Part shown: piece after piece, positions 18,232 through 27,852 of the stretch
Position numbering within the stretch: the stretch's first letter is position 1
Layout: each line of letters starts with the position of its first letter
From: an uncultured bacterium
GTDB taxonomy: Bacteria > Myxococcota_A > Bradymonadia > UBA7976 > VGTA01
Direction: 5' to 3'
Assembly (NCBI GenBank): GCA_943788935.1
Contig: CALSSE010000003.1
Coordinates: 214,493 to 278,492 of the forward strand
Length of the DNA: 64,000 bases
Notes under the pieces: generated by a model
Databases searched by the model: none
Seen by the model: the letters and a program-made list of their open reading frames with translations, nothing else
Told to the model about the DNA's origin: nothing
Program-made: the position numbers and the translations under genes

Positions 18232-18828
18232 CTACTTAAGCGCTAGCATCAAGTATTCGGCGAGGAGTGGCTCTGCTCGAGAGATCGTCTCTTGGGAGGT
18301 CACTGTATTTGACCCTCTTAAGCCTTCTATATATGAGTGAAGAGTAGCGCTGCGCTCTAGTGGCTCTAGTAAATCCAAGAAGCTACGTCCCTCCAAATGA
18401 TCAATCTCATGTTGAGCGCAGACTGCTTCTAACCCCTCGAGCTCTATTACGAACCAAGTCCCCAACTCATCTTGGGCCCTGAGGGTAATCGACGCGGCAC
18501 GAGGGACAACGACCGAGAGCTCTGGGAAAGAGAGACACCCCTCGGTAGAATCAAGCTCCCCCTCGGCACGAATGATATTAGGGTTAGCACAGACTAATGG
18601 ACGAGGGTCAGACACTCGCCCTCCACAGTCCATCACAAAGAGCCGCCGTGGGTCTGCGATTTGAGGCGCTGCGAGACCGATCCCCGGAGCATGATACATT
18701 ATATGCCACATTTGCTCAATTCGATCAGTCAACGCTTGATCAAATCGTTCTATAGGCTGAGCTGGACTCCTCAATATTGGGTGAGGCCATTCAAGAATAG
18801 GTAGGAGTAAGGTATCGTCTGACTTCAC
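18232..18828 (-). CDS. def: Peptide deformylase
   Basis: A 198-residue metalloenzyme that removes the N-formyl group from new proteins. All three family motifs are visible: GIGLAAPQI, EGCLSFPE (metal-ligand Cys) and QHEIDHLEG (two ligand His and catalytic Glu). The start is a GTG at 18828 with GGAG about 8 bp upstream. It lies directly before fmt and after the receiver/DUF4388/DnaJ gene. Confidence 0.95.
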   Translation of the reverse strand: MKSDDTLLLPILEWPHPILRSPAQPIERFDQALTDRIEQMWHIMYHAPGIGLAAPQIADPRRLFVMDCGGRVSDPRPLVCANPNIIRAEGELDSTEGCLSFPELSVVVPRAASITLRAQDELGTWFVIELEGLEAVCAQHEIDHLEGRSFLDLLEPLERSATLHSYIEGLRGSNTVTSQETISRAEPLLAEYLMLALK

Positions 18829-18869
18829 TGAGGGCTCTCCACATCATTTATGAGTGATATGTCTCTTTG

Positions 18870-20807
18870 TTATCTTGGCATTTTTGTAGGAGGAGCAGGG
18901 TCATATGACTCGGGTATAATACTCTTCTCGGAGTACAACGGTTTCGAGAGAGAGTTCAAGTAGCGAACTCTTAGAGGAGGATGAGCTAATACACAATAGG
19001 CGTCATTAATGATATCGATCAACGGGGTCACTAATTCTTGGTCGCCTCGTTGTTCTGCGAGCCATTGCCGGTGTGACCGCCAAGCCTCAATGATCTCTTC
19101 ATCCTTTGCTTCATAATCTAAACTTAAGAGCTGATAATAGTCTTCTGAGGAAGCTCTCTGAAAAAAATGTCTCAGCGGGCTCTCCTTATTAAGAGTCAGC
19201 TCCCCCAGTAAAGAGAAAGCATAACAAAGACTGAGAGTATCAAATACAGACAGACCGCTATCTTCAGAGAGTTCATTGATCGTTCTATGACCTTGAGCTC
19301 CGTTAACGGTGACTCTCTCCCGCTCGGTTAAACTGCTATCGAACAGATTAGAAGAACCAACAATGGGGATCTCTTTAGGCGTTCCAAAGACTTTGTATAG
19401 TTTGAGCTTGCCCATGGATTCTCTGATGCCATTCAAGAGTATTCTGATCGAGCTTAATTTAAAGCGCCTCAGGTCGGTTGGTCTCTGATAAGCCTCAACA
19501 GATAATATCCCTGATCGAACCTCAAAAAGACGATAAATAACTTTTAATAGAGCATACTCCATCGCGTCATCTAAGTGATCAACGACTGATGGAGAGAGCT
19601 CAAGTAGGGCTTCAATGAGCGCATCAACAGGGTCATGACCTCGATAAGCAGCCGTCGCTTTAAGCGCGGCCTCCGCTTCCATCTGAGAGAGGCTTGTATG
19701 TGAAATGAGTTGGTTCACGAGAGAGACGCAAAGGTCGCTAGATCTCACATAAACGATTTCTCCCTCAGAGATAGCTAGCAGCCATTGAGTAGAGGTTTGA
19801 TACTCAGAGCTATCGCTCTTAATCGATAGAACTAATGAGAGTCTATGAGAGATAATATGAGCGAAGTATTCAGCGAAGGGACGATCATTAAGAGTGAGAC
19901 GCTCTCCCCATGGCAAACTGGGGATTGGAGTCCCTGAATCGTTGGATGAGTGGCGGCGAGACTGCGGTGTGGGTTGAACGCCACCTAGGGTCATCATCGG
20001 GGTGAGGACTCCCTTGTCTGATATGGTCGATCTATTCAGCCTAGGAGAAGGGTGCGGTTGAATCACTGGAGGCGTCATAGATCCAGAGTTGGCGTCTTCC
20101 ACAAGGCCATTCATTGGTGTTCGAGAGCTCTGTTTACCCATACTCGACTGCCTATCTACATCGGCGAGGGCCGCCTCTATATCACTAACCGAAAGCCCCT
20201 CACTCGAATACTCCTGCGAGAGCCTTTGACGATTTCTGTACCCTAAGGACATGCCTACGACCCTATTTTTACGATACGTTTGAAGTGGGTCCTCTTTGGC
20301 TGGACTAGAGAGATGAGTGTTCTCATGAGTAGACTCTAACTCATCATAGCTCCGCTCTACTCCCCCCAAGGTGATCCCTGCCCCAAAATGTCGGCTCGAT
20401 AAGGTTAAGTAATCTCCTCGATTCGAGCCTCGGTTAGCCCCCCCTGTTTTGGGGGGAAAGTTAGCCAATAACAGCGGCATTTGGGTTTTATGAAAGTAGA
20501 GTCCATCAGCCCCTATCGCTAAAGCCTCTTCGAAGCTCTTAAGAGGGAGCTGCCCATCATTGAGGAGGAAAATAGAGGCGTTCTCACCCTTAGGTAGAGC
20601 TCTGATATGGTCACAGGCCTCTCTCGGATCTAAACCATTGAGGGAGAGATTAATCAGATAGACGCTATAGAGCTGATCTGTATAAAGGGTGTCAGCGCTC
20701 TCACTCCAAGAGATATTCCACCCTCTCACTTGAAGAGCATTAACAAATCTCTCTGCCCACTGACTATCATCATCTAGTAGTAGCAGGCGTTCATGTTTTT
20801 CAGACAT
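18870..20807 (-). CDS. Pseudo-receiver / DUF4388 (PATAN-like) / DnaJ-like fusion protein
   Basis: A 645-residue cytoplasmic protein. ATG 20807 is preferred (GGAG 8 bp upstream) over TTG 20822. Residues about 7-120 have the receiver fold (LLLLDDDSQW at the start, FHKTQ near the end), but the phosphoacceptor position is Asn53 (INLSLNGLD), so it probably cannot be phosphorylated. A disordered linker (about 130-300) follows. Residues about 305-470 resemble DUF4388/PATAN (LTLNDRPFAEYF, EGEIVYVRSS, FEVRSGILSVE). Residues about 565-625 look like a DnaJ domain (YYQLLSLDYEAKDEEIIEAWR) whose HPD is absent (WRSHRQWL). Such fusions are typical of myxobacteria and have no settled function. The start overlaps the end of mvaD by 8 bp. 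Confidence 0.78.
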   Translation of the reverse strand: MSEKHERLLLLDDDSQWAERFVNALQVRGWNISWSESADTLYTDQLYSVYLINLSLNGLDPREACDHIRALPKGENASIFLLNDGQLPLKSFEEALAIGADGLYFHKTQMPLLLANFPPKTGGANRGSNRGDYLTLSSRHFGAGITLGGVERSYDELESTHENTHLSSPAKEDPLQTYRKNRVVGMSLGYRNRQRLSQEYSSEGLSVSDIEAALADVDRQSSMGKQSSRTPMNGLVEDANSGSMTPPVIQPHPSPRLNRSTISDKGVLTPMMTLGGVQPTPQSRRHSSNDSGTPIPSLPWGERLTLNDRPFAEYFAHIISHRLSLVLSIKSDSSEYQTSTQWLLAISEGEIVYVRSSDLCVSLVNQLISHTSLSQMEAEAALKATAAYRGHDPVDALIEALLELSPSVVDHLDDAMEYALLKVIYRLFEVRSGILSVEAYQRPTDLRRFKLSSIRILLNGIRESMGKLKLYKVFGTPKEIPIVGSSNLFDSSLTERERVTVNGAQGHRTINELSEDSGLSVFDTLSLCYAFSLLGELTLNKESPLRHFFQRASSEDYYQLLSLDYEAKDEEIIEAWRSHRQWLAEQRGDQELVTPLIDIINDAYCVLAHPPLRVRYLNSLSKPLYSEKSIIPESYDPAPPTKMPR

Positions 20808-21870
20808 CGCGCTTTTCTCCAATGATATGGGCTGCTCTTCCAGGATGACGAATCAGCACCGATCGCTGACCGATGATACTTTTCATGTGTGTCGCGATAT
20901 GAGCAGCCTCTGATCGCTCACAGAGGATTTTCACGTGAGGTCCTGCATCCATCGTCGCCCAAGCAGCGGATCCTCGAGAGCGAAGCTGCTCCACTTCATC
21001 GAGTATCATTAAGCTCTTTGCTTTAAGGTACCGTAGAGGAGGCTTTGCGCTCCACATCGCAGCGTGCATCTTAAAGGTGGAGTGTTCCATGAGCTCTCCG
21101 AGCTTCCCTAAGTCACGTTCATTGACCGCTTCTGTAGCAGCGTTAAGATCATGTGGATGACTGCTCACCCATCGATCATAGTAAGGGCTCGTCAAGCGGG
21201 TCCGCTCCATTCCTTCACGAGAAGAGATCGCTTTAGGTCCTGGATCAACGATACAGATGACGAGTGCAAGTGACCATTCATCTCGTTCACAGAGCTGAGT
21301 CATTGTTCTCCCATCTGACTCCAATCGCACCAGGCCACCCTTAAGAGATCTAACCGCCGAGCCTGAACCAATACGTACTAGATCTATGAGTTGGCTTCCT
21401 CCATGAATGTCATTATTGAGCGAGGGATTAGGCCAGCCTAGAGCCGACCAAGCCGCTAGGCCTAAAGCAGCCATACCGCTTGCAGAGCTCGCTAAGCCTG
21501 AAGCAGTGGGGACTGTGTTCTTGCTCTCAACGACCGCGCTCACCTGACCCTGTTTTGCCCAGGAATGCCCCTCTGCCTCAGCATATTGGAGGAGGTGAGT
21601 CAGGAGCTTGTTCACCTTGGAGTCAAGCCTCTCCTGCCCATTGAGTATAAAGCGATGTTCAGCCCTCGATTCTTTTTTTTCCAACCAAGTGACCGTTGTC
21701 TCACTTCCCCATTCATCCAAGGTTAACGAGAGGCTGCCCACCGCAGGCCGATTAGAGTCAACATCCGCCTTTCCCCAATATTTGATCAAGGCGATGTTAA
21801 CGCTCGCTGCAGCGCTCGCTGAGCCTAGACTATGTGAGGGGTGCTCAATGGATCTTGATGATAAAGACAC
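20800..21870 (-). CDS. mvaD: Diphosphomevalonate decarboxylase
   Basis: A 356-residue GHMP-family enzyme converting mevalonate diphosphate to isopentenyl diphosphate with ATP. ASVNIALIKYWGKAD with the later PAVGSLSLTLD is the family's N-terminal signature, and TASGLASSASGMAAL is the phosphate-binding GHMP loop. AWATMDAGPHVKILC supplies the conserved C-terminal DAGP motif. It starts at a GTG at 21870. Its presence points to the mevalonate pathway, as known from myxobacteria, in place of or beside the MEP route; no other pathway gene is in the window. It heads a run ending in the translation-related def-fmt-rsmB genes. Confidence 0.95.
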   Translation of the reverse strand: MSLSSRSIEHPSHSLGSASAAASVNIALIKYWGKADVDSNRPAVGSLSLTLDEWGSETTVTWLEKKESRAEHRFILNGQERLDSKVNKLLTHLLQYAEAEGHSWAKQGQVSAVVESKNTVPTASGLASSASGMAALGLAAWSALGWPNPSLNNDIHGGSQLIDLVRIGSGSAVRSLKGGLVRLESDGRTMTQLCERDEWSLALVICIVDPGPKAISSREGMERTRLTSPYYDRWVSSHPHDLNAATEAVNERDLGKLGELMEHSTFKMHAAMWSAKPPLRYLKAKSLMILDEVEQLRSRGSAAWATMDAGPHVKILCERSEAAHIATHMKSIIGQRSVLIRHPGRAAHIIGEKRDV

Positions 21871-21927
21871 GATAGTGATTACCCTTATTCTTAAATACCA
21901 ATCGTTAGGGGGCTAACATAACTCTAT

Positions 21928-21946
21928 AGTCTGTGGTCTTCAGACT
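21928..21946. promoter_or_regulatory. inverted repeat upstream of mvaD
   Basis: AGTCTG and CAGACT form a perfect 6-bp inverted repeat with a 7-nt loop in the 132-bp gap between recQ and mvaD, about 58 bp before the mvaD start. There is no T-run, so an operator or leader hairpin is more likely than a terminator. Confidence 0.3.
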
Positions 21947-22002
21947 CTCTTATACACTAATCTTAAACATTTGCCTAGTCACTGACGCTCTGCTCATCAT
22001 AT

Positions 22003-24396
22003 CTACTCATCATCTTCTTCCATGATGATCTCAAGAATTTGCGACCCATAATGAGCCCACTTCGCAGGCCCGAGACCTCGAATCGCTAAGAAGCCTTTCT
22101 GAGAGGAGGGGCGTTCAATGAGTAGAGCGTTTAATACAGCATCACTGAAAATGGCATAAGGAGGGATCTCTCGAGCTCGGGCTTGGGATGTTCTAAATCG
22201 TCTTAGCTTTTCTTTGAGGGACCCACTCCCTGAAGGCGTATCCTTGACGGTTAAGACAGGGTTCGCTTGCTCGATAGAGCGTGATTGATAAGTGCTAGCA
22301 GGACGAGAGATCTGACTGAGCGTGGTCTTTAACGCCTTTCCCCGATGGTGCTCTCTCTCCATACGTACCCACGTTACTTTAAGTCGATAAGGAGGATCGA
22401 TCTTTCCTCTCATGACCTGCAAACCCATTGGGGTAAGCTGTAGACTTTTATATTGAGCGACTTCCCCACTCCTTAAAATGCGCTGCGCGAGAACGCACAG
22501 ACCCGTTCCCATCATCATTGACATCAGCTCTTTACATGCCTCTGAGCCTATATGCTTCAATATTGAATAAGTGCTTAAATCCTTTAAGAATGTCTGAAGG
22601 AACCGAGCATTTGTAGACCCAGAAAGCATCTCTATTACCTTCCTCTGACCATAAACACCTTTCGCCCTAGCCACCCCAGAGAGGGCTTTGAGAGTAATTC
22701 GACGCTCATCTTCGCTCACTTCTCCGGTGGCTTCCATAATTGTTCGATAGGCCGCCTCACTGGCCTCACAGCGATCGCAAGTCGCTGGTGCAGGGCAGGA
22801 ACCTGATGCCCCTTCACCAAAGTGTCTTAGAAGATGGGTATGACGACAATCGCTCGATTGGGCAAATTGCAACATCGACTCTAGATTCTGCAATTCATGG
22901 AAGCGCTGAGTCTCTAAATTAACGTGATCAAAAGGGAGAGCGCGCACATCCTCTATATTTATCCACTGTGGATTAAGCTCAATCGCGCTCCCCCATGCCT
23001 CTACATGAATGATCTTGGTGCTCTTAAATAGGCGGAGGACTGTATCGATCGGCTCGTCTGCTCTACCTAAACTCTGCTCTAATCGCTCCATAGTCGGCGC
23101 CGCTTCGAGGCTCTCTAAGCTAATACTCTTTAGCGTGTTCCATACGCGTTGAATATGCTCTATACTAGGGTTACTTCTACTGATTAAGAATTCATGGGTT
23201 CTCATATCAGCGAGCATGTAGAGTAGGAGACAATGAGCTGGCTGACGATCACGACCGGCTCGTCCAACCTCTTGATAGTAGCCTTCAAGAGTGCCGGGGA
23301 GGTCAAGGTGAATCACCGACCGTACATCAGCCCGGTCGACACCCATTCCAAAAGCATTGGTCGCGACTACGACTCTTACCTCTCCGCTCATAAAGCGCTC
23401 TTGGGCCTCATCTCTTTGCTTAGGGGTGAGTTTACCGTGATAAAAAGTCACTTGATCATTCCCAAGCACATCTCTGCAGATTTGGGCATATTTCTCTACT
23501 CGTTTGACAGTGCTTGAATAGATAACCACCGCTCCCTTTTGATCATCTTTAGAGATGATGTAGCTCAAGAAAGCCTCAAGTTGATCTCTCCGAGAGGCCT
23601 CTGAAGTACATAGTCTCGCCTCTAGATAGAGATTATCCCTAAGAAAACCAGCGACATGCGTACGAGCGTTTTCAAAGCGAAGCGTCTTTACAATGTCATC
23701 ACTGACCAGCGGCGTCGCTGTCGCTGTACAGGCGATCACCCTCGGTGGGTTGAGATGATGAATATATTCACCCAAGCGTGCATAATGAGGTCTGAAGTTA
23801 TGTCCCCATTTAGAGATACAGTGGGCTTCATCTACGGCAACCAAAGCGATGTTTAGCGTAGATATCACCCGCATGAAGTGCTCATTTTGAAATCGCTCTG
23901 GAGCGATATAAAGCAGCTTAAGCTCATCACGCTCTAGAGCGCTGATCACCTCTCTTTGCTCTTCAAGTTTCTGAGAGCTGTTAATGATCGCTGCCGGCAC
24001 ACCACGAGCGAGGAGGGCGTCTACTTGATCTTTCATAAGAGAGATCAAGGGGCTAATGACGAAAGTGACCCCTTCTAAACAGAGCGCAGGAAGTTGATAG
24101 CAGAGACTTTTACCCGCTCCCGTAGGCATAACCGCCAATGTAGGGTATCCTTCAAGAACAGATTCGATGACCTCTCTCTGCCCAGGGTGAAAATGCTCAA
24201 ATCCAAAATACGATATCAACTGAGCTTCTAAGTCAATCATCGGCGCTGAGATCTGAGCAGATGAATGATCATGCGCTGTCTCTGTGCTGGGTTGAGACTC
24301 TGTGCTGGGTTGAGACTCTGTGCTGGGTTGAGACTCCGTAGTCTCTCGATCGAATGGAGTCTCAGACTCTAAAGAAGTACGATGTGTGTCTCCCAT
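22003..24396 (-). CDS. recQ: RecQ-family ATP-dependent DNA helicase
   Basis: A 797-residue 3'-5' DNA helicase for recombination and fork repair. After a disordered ~50-residue N-terminus with three STESQP repeats, the helicase core shows MPTGAGKSLCYQLP (Walker A), VDEAHCISKWGHNFRPHY (DExH and the aromatic loop) and NAFGMGVDRADVRSVIH...QEVGRAGRDR (motifs V-VI). A Cys cluster (about CPAPATCDRC) forms the RecQ-C zinc site. A C-terminal segment with FLAIRGLGPAKWAHYG looks like an HRDC domain. It starts 3 bp after the GT2 stop, so the two are one operon. Confidence 0.93.
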   Translation of the reverse strand: MGDTHRTSLESETPFDRETTESQPSTESQPSTESQPSTETAHDHSSAQISAPMIDLEAQLISYFGFEHFHPGQREVIESVLEGYPTLAVMPTGAGKSLCYQLPALCLEGVTFVISPLISLMKDQVDALLARGVPAAIINSSQKLEEQREVISALERDELKLLYIAPERFQNEHFMRVISTLNIALVAVDEAHCISKWGHNFRPHYARLGEYIHHLNPPRVIACTATATPLVSDDIVKTLRFENARTHVAGFLRDNLYLEARLCTSEASRRDQLEAFLSYIISKDDQKGAVVIYSSTVKRVEKYAQICRDVLGNDQVTFYHGKLTPKQRDEAQERFMSGEVRVVVATNAFGMGVDRADVRSVIHLDLPGTLEGYYQEVGRAGRDRQPAHCLLLYMLADMRTHEFLISRSNPSIEHIQRVWNTLKSISLESLEAAPTMERLEQSLGRADEPIDTVLRLFKSTKIIHVEAWGSAIELNPQWINIEDVRALPFDHVNLETQRFHELQNLESMLQFAQSSDCRHTHLLRHFGEGASGSCPAPATCDRCEASEAAYRTIMEATGEVSEDERRITLKALSGVARAKGVYGQRKVIEMLSGSTNARFLQTFLKDLSTYSILKHIGSEACKELMSMMMGTGLCVLAQRILRSGEVAQYKSLQLTPMGLQVMRGKIDPPYRLKVTWVRMEREHHRGKALKTTLSQISRPASTYQSRSIEQANPVLTVKDTPSGSGSLKEKLRRFRTSQARAREIPPYAIFSDAVLNALLIERPSSQKGFLAIRGLGPAKWAHYGSQILEIIMEEDDE
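24281..24334. repeat. 3 x 18-bp tandem repeat in recQ
   Basis: Three consecutive perfect copies of TCTGTGCTGGGTTGAGAC encode the STESQP repeats of the RecQ N-terminal tail on the minus strand. Confidence 0.92.
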
Positions 24397-24399
24397 ACT

Positions 24400-25491
24400 T
24401 TAGATCCCTTCTTCTCTCTCATCTGATATCTCTGTGATAGACCTCAAGCAGTGCCTAATCGTATATGAACTCTTCCCTTGTGACTCATGATATGTCCTCG
24501 CTAGCAGATCAGCGACGAGCCCCAAAGAGAGCAGCTGTACACCGACAACAACTAAGAGAACACCTAACAGTAAAAGAGGTCGATCGGCGAGGGGCATTTG
24601 ATAAAGAATCTTCTGCATGCTTAAATAAACACACACTGCCAAACCACCCATTAAGCTGATCAAACCAGCGAGCCCAAAGACCTGCATCGGCTTAACTAAA
24701 AACCCCTGCATAAAGCGAACCACGATCAGATCTAATATCACTCTAAAGGTTCTCCCTATTCCATATTTAGATCGACCAAACTCTCGGGCTCGATGATTGA
24801 CCTTAACCTCATGAATCGTCGCCCCTGTCCAAGACGCGATCGCTGGTATAAAGCGATGGAGCTCACCATAGAGTTTAAGATGTTTGGCGAGGTCAGCTCT
24901 GATCAGTTTAAGACTACATCCATAATCATGAAGCTGAACACCGGTTACCCGACCGATAATCCGATTGGCGATCATCGAGGGTAAACGACGATTAAGCCAT
25001 CGATCTTTGCGAGCCGCGCGCCAGCCGACAACCATATCAAATCCATCATCACTGTATTCTGTAGCGATGAGTTGACTAGGCTTAAATAGTGGCGCGTCTT
25101 CTATTGCTCCTCTCTTACTTTGATCATTCTCTTGTCTTCGGTCACCCCATAATAAGCGCCACATCCGAGGAATATCATGAGGATCATTTTGGAGATCAGC
25201 GTCCATGAAGGCGATCGCGCTCCCTTGAGCAAGGTCTAAACCCGCTTGCATCGCTGCGCTTTGACCAAAATTTCTGCGAAAGCGAACCGCGACCACCTCG
25301 GGAAAAGGGCTCATAAGATCTCGTAATACATTGAAACTCTGGTCGTGAGACCCATCATCAATACAGAGGACTTCAAAGCTCAGCCCTGTCGGTCTGAGCA
25401 CCTCTATAATCTCTTCGATTAGGCGCGGTAAACTCTCCTCTTCTTCAAAGATCGGTAGGATGATCGAGAGGTCAACTTGAGCAAGATTCAT
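24400..25491 (-). CDS. Membrane-bound family 2 glycosyltransferase (polyprenyl-phosphate sugar transferase type)
   Basis: A 363-residue protein. The N-terminal GT-A domain has IILPIFEEEESLPRLI, CIDDGSHDQSF, and FMDADLQNDPHDIPRM with the DAD metal-binding motif. Residues about 265-335 hold two membrane helices. This plan is that of DPM1/ArnC/GtrB-like enzymes, which transfer a sugar from a nucleotide sugar to polyprenyl phosphate at the cytoplasmic face. The lipid-linked sugar would serve envelope glycosylation, possibly by the multi-spanning transferase at 38.6 kb, though no link is visible. recQ follows by 3 bp. Confidence 0.88.
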   Translation of the reverse strand: MNLAQVDLSIILPIFEEEESLPRLIEEIIEVLRPTGLSFEVLCIDDGSHDQSFNVLRDLMSPFPEVVAVRFRRNFGQSAAMQAGLDLAQGSAIAFMDADLQNDPHDIPRMWRLLWGDRRQENDQSKRGAIEDAPLFKPSQLIATEYSDDGFDMVVGWRAARKDRWLNRRLPSMIANRIIGRVTGVQLHDYGCSLKLIRADLAKHLKLYGELHRFIPAIASWTGATIHEVKVNHRAREFGRSKYGIGRTFRVILDLIVVRFMQGFLVKPMQVFGLAGLISLMGGLAVCVYLSMQKILYQMPLADRPLLLLGVLLVVVGVQLLSLGLVADLLARTYHESQGKSSYTIRHCLRSITEISDEREEGI

Positions 25492-25561
25492 CGCTTGTTC
25501 TCTTTCTTGAGAGCCCCTCTCATGACAGAGAGGCTGCGCTAATAACAGCAGCTTTGATCTG

Positions 25562-25589
25562 AATATGCCGAATCATAATGTGAGGTCAA
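25562..25589 (-). promoter_or_regulatory. candidate promoter of the GT2-recQ operon
   Basis: On the minus strand TTGACC (25589-25584) and CATATT (25567-25562) are separated by 16 bp. They match 5/6 and 4/6 of consensus and lie about 70 bp before the GT2 start. Confidence 0.4.
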
Positions 25590-25655
25590 CTTCTATCACC
25601 GTTCGATGGCTCTCATCATCGTGACTTTAGACAGCCTCTTCTAGATGGTGTATCA

Positions 25656-26300
25656 ATGAAGATCTACCATACACTATTTAAACCCCTTATGAGTCTCATC
25701 ATGTCACTAACATCTTCAATAAAAGTTAATGAGCTCAACACAAAAGCGATGGAGACCATCGCTCATTTAAATGAGATTTTACTCTCTGAGAAGAGGAAGT
25801 CTGCGATCCCTTGGGCGAGTCAAGTGAGAATAGATAAGGCTCTTCTTTTAATTTTGATAGATGCTGACAGTTTAGGTGATAAAGAGGCAATACAATGGCT
25901 TAATAGTTTTGAACAGACGGCTGTGCAATGTGATATTCACCTCTGCTCTAACCGACCCTTCACTCAGCTCTCAGCACAACTCACTACCGATGCACAAAGC
26001 CTCGTTTCACGGTCTACAGTGAGACTCCATCTGCACCTCGTGGCCAAGGGAGCGAACCGAGCAGACCAAGCGCTAATTGAGATCGGAGAGACAGCGCTTA
26101 AGAGCGCAGAACACTCAGCGGTGATCGTCTGTACTCAAGATCGTGATCTCTTACCGATCATTAATCTATGGAAGAGGTCAAATCGAGCTGCGTTTGTCGC
26201 TCCTCTAAGACTCGATGACAGCAGTCAATATCTGATAAAACGCTGTCAAAAGCAGGGGATCAGCCTCATCGATCGTCACTTGAAGGCATTAGTGATCTAA
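25656..26300 (+). CDS. NYN/PIN-like putative nuclease
   Basis: A 214-residue protein of the NYN (LabA/DUF88, PIN-like) type. LLLILIDADSLGD (about 65-77) gives the first acidic residue. GANRADQALIEIGETAL gives the second, and VIVCTQDRDLLPIINLW matches the family's SGDGDFxPLi motif. Together these form the acidic metal-ion site of a nuclease. The first ~60 residues form a helical N-terminus without a recognised domain. The start is not certain, since no strong ribosome-binding site is seen. The gene stands alone between the divergent GT2 operon and the convergent permease gene, whose end it overlaps by 12 bp. RNA cleavage is an inference from the family. Confidence 0.72.
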   Translation: MKIYHTLFKPLMSLIMSLTSSIKVNELNTKAMETIAHLNEILLSEKRKSAIPWASQVRIDKALLLILIDADSLGDKEAIQWLNSFEQTAVQCDIHLCSNRPFTQLSAQLTTDAQSLVSRSTVRLHLHLVAKGANRADQALIEIGETALKSAEHSAVIVCTQDRDLLPIINLWKRSNRAAFVAPLRLDDSSQYLIKRCQKQGISLIDRHLKALVI

Positions 26301-27797
26301 ACTTCTCTCCTGAGGAGAACGGGTTCGCATTAAGATCATCAATAAGATCAATCCGGGGAGAGCTAATAAGGAAGTTAATGCGAAGTAGAGAGCCCACCCT
26401 CCCTGTACTCCATAGCTCGCCTTAGACCACTCAACAGCCCAACCACTTCCCGCTTGAATAAAAGTCTTTAGAACCGACGAGAGAGCGCTCAAAAAGGCGA
26501 AGTGAGTCGCGGCATATTTTCGATCACAAAGAGAGCTAATGTAAGCGACAAAGGTTGCATTCACCATTCCTAATGCGAGGTCTTGGACGCCAATACTTAC
26601 ATAGAGGAAAGAGACAGAGTGTCCGATGAGAGACTGAGCACTCAACGTCAAGTTAGAGAGCGCTTGCGCAATACCAGCGACCACCATCACCTTCATCAAG
26701 CCGACCCTGTAGACCAGCCATCCGCCTAGGAGTGTACCTATGATCGTCGCGATTAACCCCCAAGATTTAGCGACCGTAGCGATCTCAATGGCTGTGAAAC
26801 CTAGCTCACTCAAACTAGGGAAGAGGAAGAGGCCTAGGAGATGGTCACCGAGACGAAAGACACATACAAAGAGGAGGATTATCAACCAGCGATCGCCCCA
26901 ACGCTCCCTGGCTTCGGAGATGAGGCTCGGCTTACCCTTGCGTCGATGATAACCGCCTGCGAGGAGCGCGATAATCACGACGATGATCAAGAAAGCAGCG
27001 CTCTGTTTCACCCCCTTAGTGATCGATGTCATCAGCTCTCGGTCAAGATCTAAAATGGTCGAGAGAGAGCTGCGGAGCATCACTAATATAAAAGGAGAGA
27101 GGGTAATGAGCGTCGTGCATAACATGAGCCAGCGTGGGGCTGGGCGCATCGGGAACACCTCAGCTTCTGATCGCTCCCTCTGCACTCTCTTGGTTGAGGT
27201 ATATAGTGAGACGAATGTTCCTGCGCCCACCAAGACTGCCAATGAGAGATAGACCCAACGCCAAGGGAGATATGCAGACATCAAGAGCGCGCCGGCGCTG
27301 GAGATAAACATCCCTATTCGATATCCTAAAGTCGCCACCGAAGCGCCGACCCCTTGTTCATCATCTTCAAGTACATCTACCCGCCAACCGTCTACTGCTA
27401 TATCTTGGCTCGCCGAAAAAAAAGAGGTAAGTAGAGCAAGGAGGGCGATGAGTTCCACATCCCTATTTGGGTTAAGCATACTCATCGCGATCAGTGAACC
27501 CAATAGACCTATCTGACTATAGATCATCCATCCAGAGCGACCCCTCTTGAGCAACGGCGCTTGAAAGAGATCAAAGAGAGGAGCCCATAAAAACTTAAAG
27601 GCATAGGGTAAGGAGGTGAGCGCGAAGAGCCCCACCGTCTTCATCGAGATCCCTTCGGTAGTCAGCCAATAGCCTAAGGTACTATGAGTGAGTGACCAAG
27701 GGAGGCCACTGATCACCCCTAAGGCAGTGATCGCTAAGATTCTACGATCCCAATAAATACTCAGCTTGGGAGCCTCTGTTCGACTCTTGTCGCTCAT
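26289..27797 (-). CDS. AmpG-like MFS permease
   Basis: A 502-residue integral membrane protein with about 12-14 hydrophobic segments. GLPWSLTHSTLGYWLTTEG near the start and SASQDIAVDGWRVDVL followed by GVGASVATLGYRIGM are hallmark segments of the AmpG/PAT (acetyl-CoA/muropeptide transporter) branch. AmpG imports anhydro-muropeptides for cell-wall recycling. A GGGAGAG ribosome-binding site precedes ATG 27797. No muropeptide-recycling enzyme is next to it, so the substrate is inferred from family resemblance. Confidence 0.82.
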   Translation of the reverse strand: MSDKSRTEAPKLSIYWDRRILAITALGVISGLPWSLTHSTLGYWLTTEGISMKTVGLFALTSLPYAFKFLWAPLFDLFQAPLLKRGRSGWMIYSQIGLLGSLIAMSMLNPNRDVELIALLALLTSFFSASQDIAVDGWRVDVLEDDEQGVGASVATLGYRIGMFISSAGALLMSAYLPWRWVYLSLAVLVGAGTFVSLYTSTKRVQRERSEAEVFPMRPAPRWLMLCTTLITLSPFILVMLRSSLSTILDLDRELMTSITKGVKQSAAFLIIVVIIALLAGGYHRRKGKPSLISEARERWGDRWLIILLFVCVFRLGDHLLGLFLFPSLSELGFTAIEIATVAKSWGLIATIIGTLLGGWLVYRVGLMKVMVVAGIAQALSNLTLSAQSLIGHSVSFLYVSIGVQDLALGMVNATFVAYISSLCDRKYAATHFAFLSALSSVLKTFIQAGSGWAVEWSKASYGVQGGWALYFALTSLLALPGLILLMILMRTRSPQERSLDH

Positions 27798-27852
27798 AAA
27801 CTCTCCCTGAGACTAGGATTCTCGTCTCCTAAAGTCGATGACATGTCATCGA

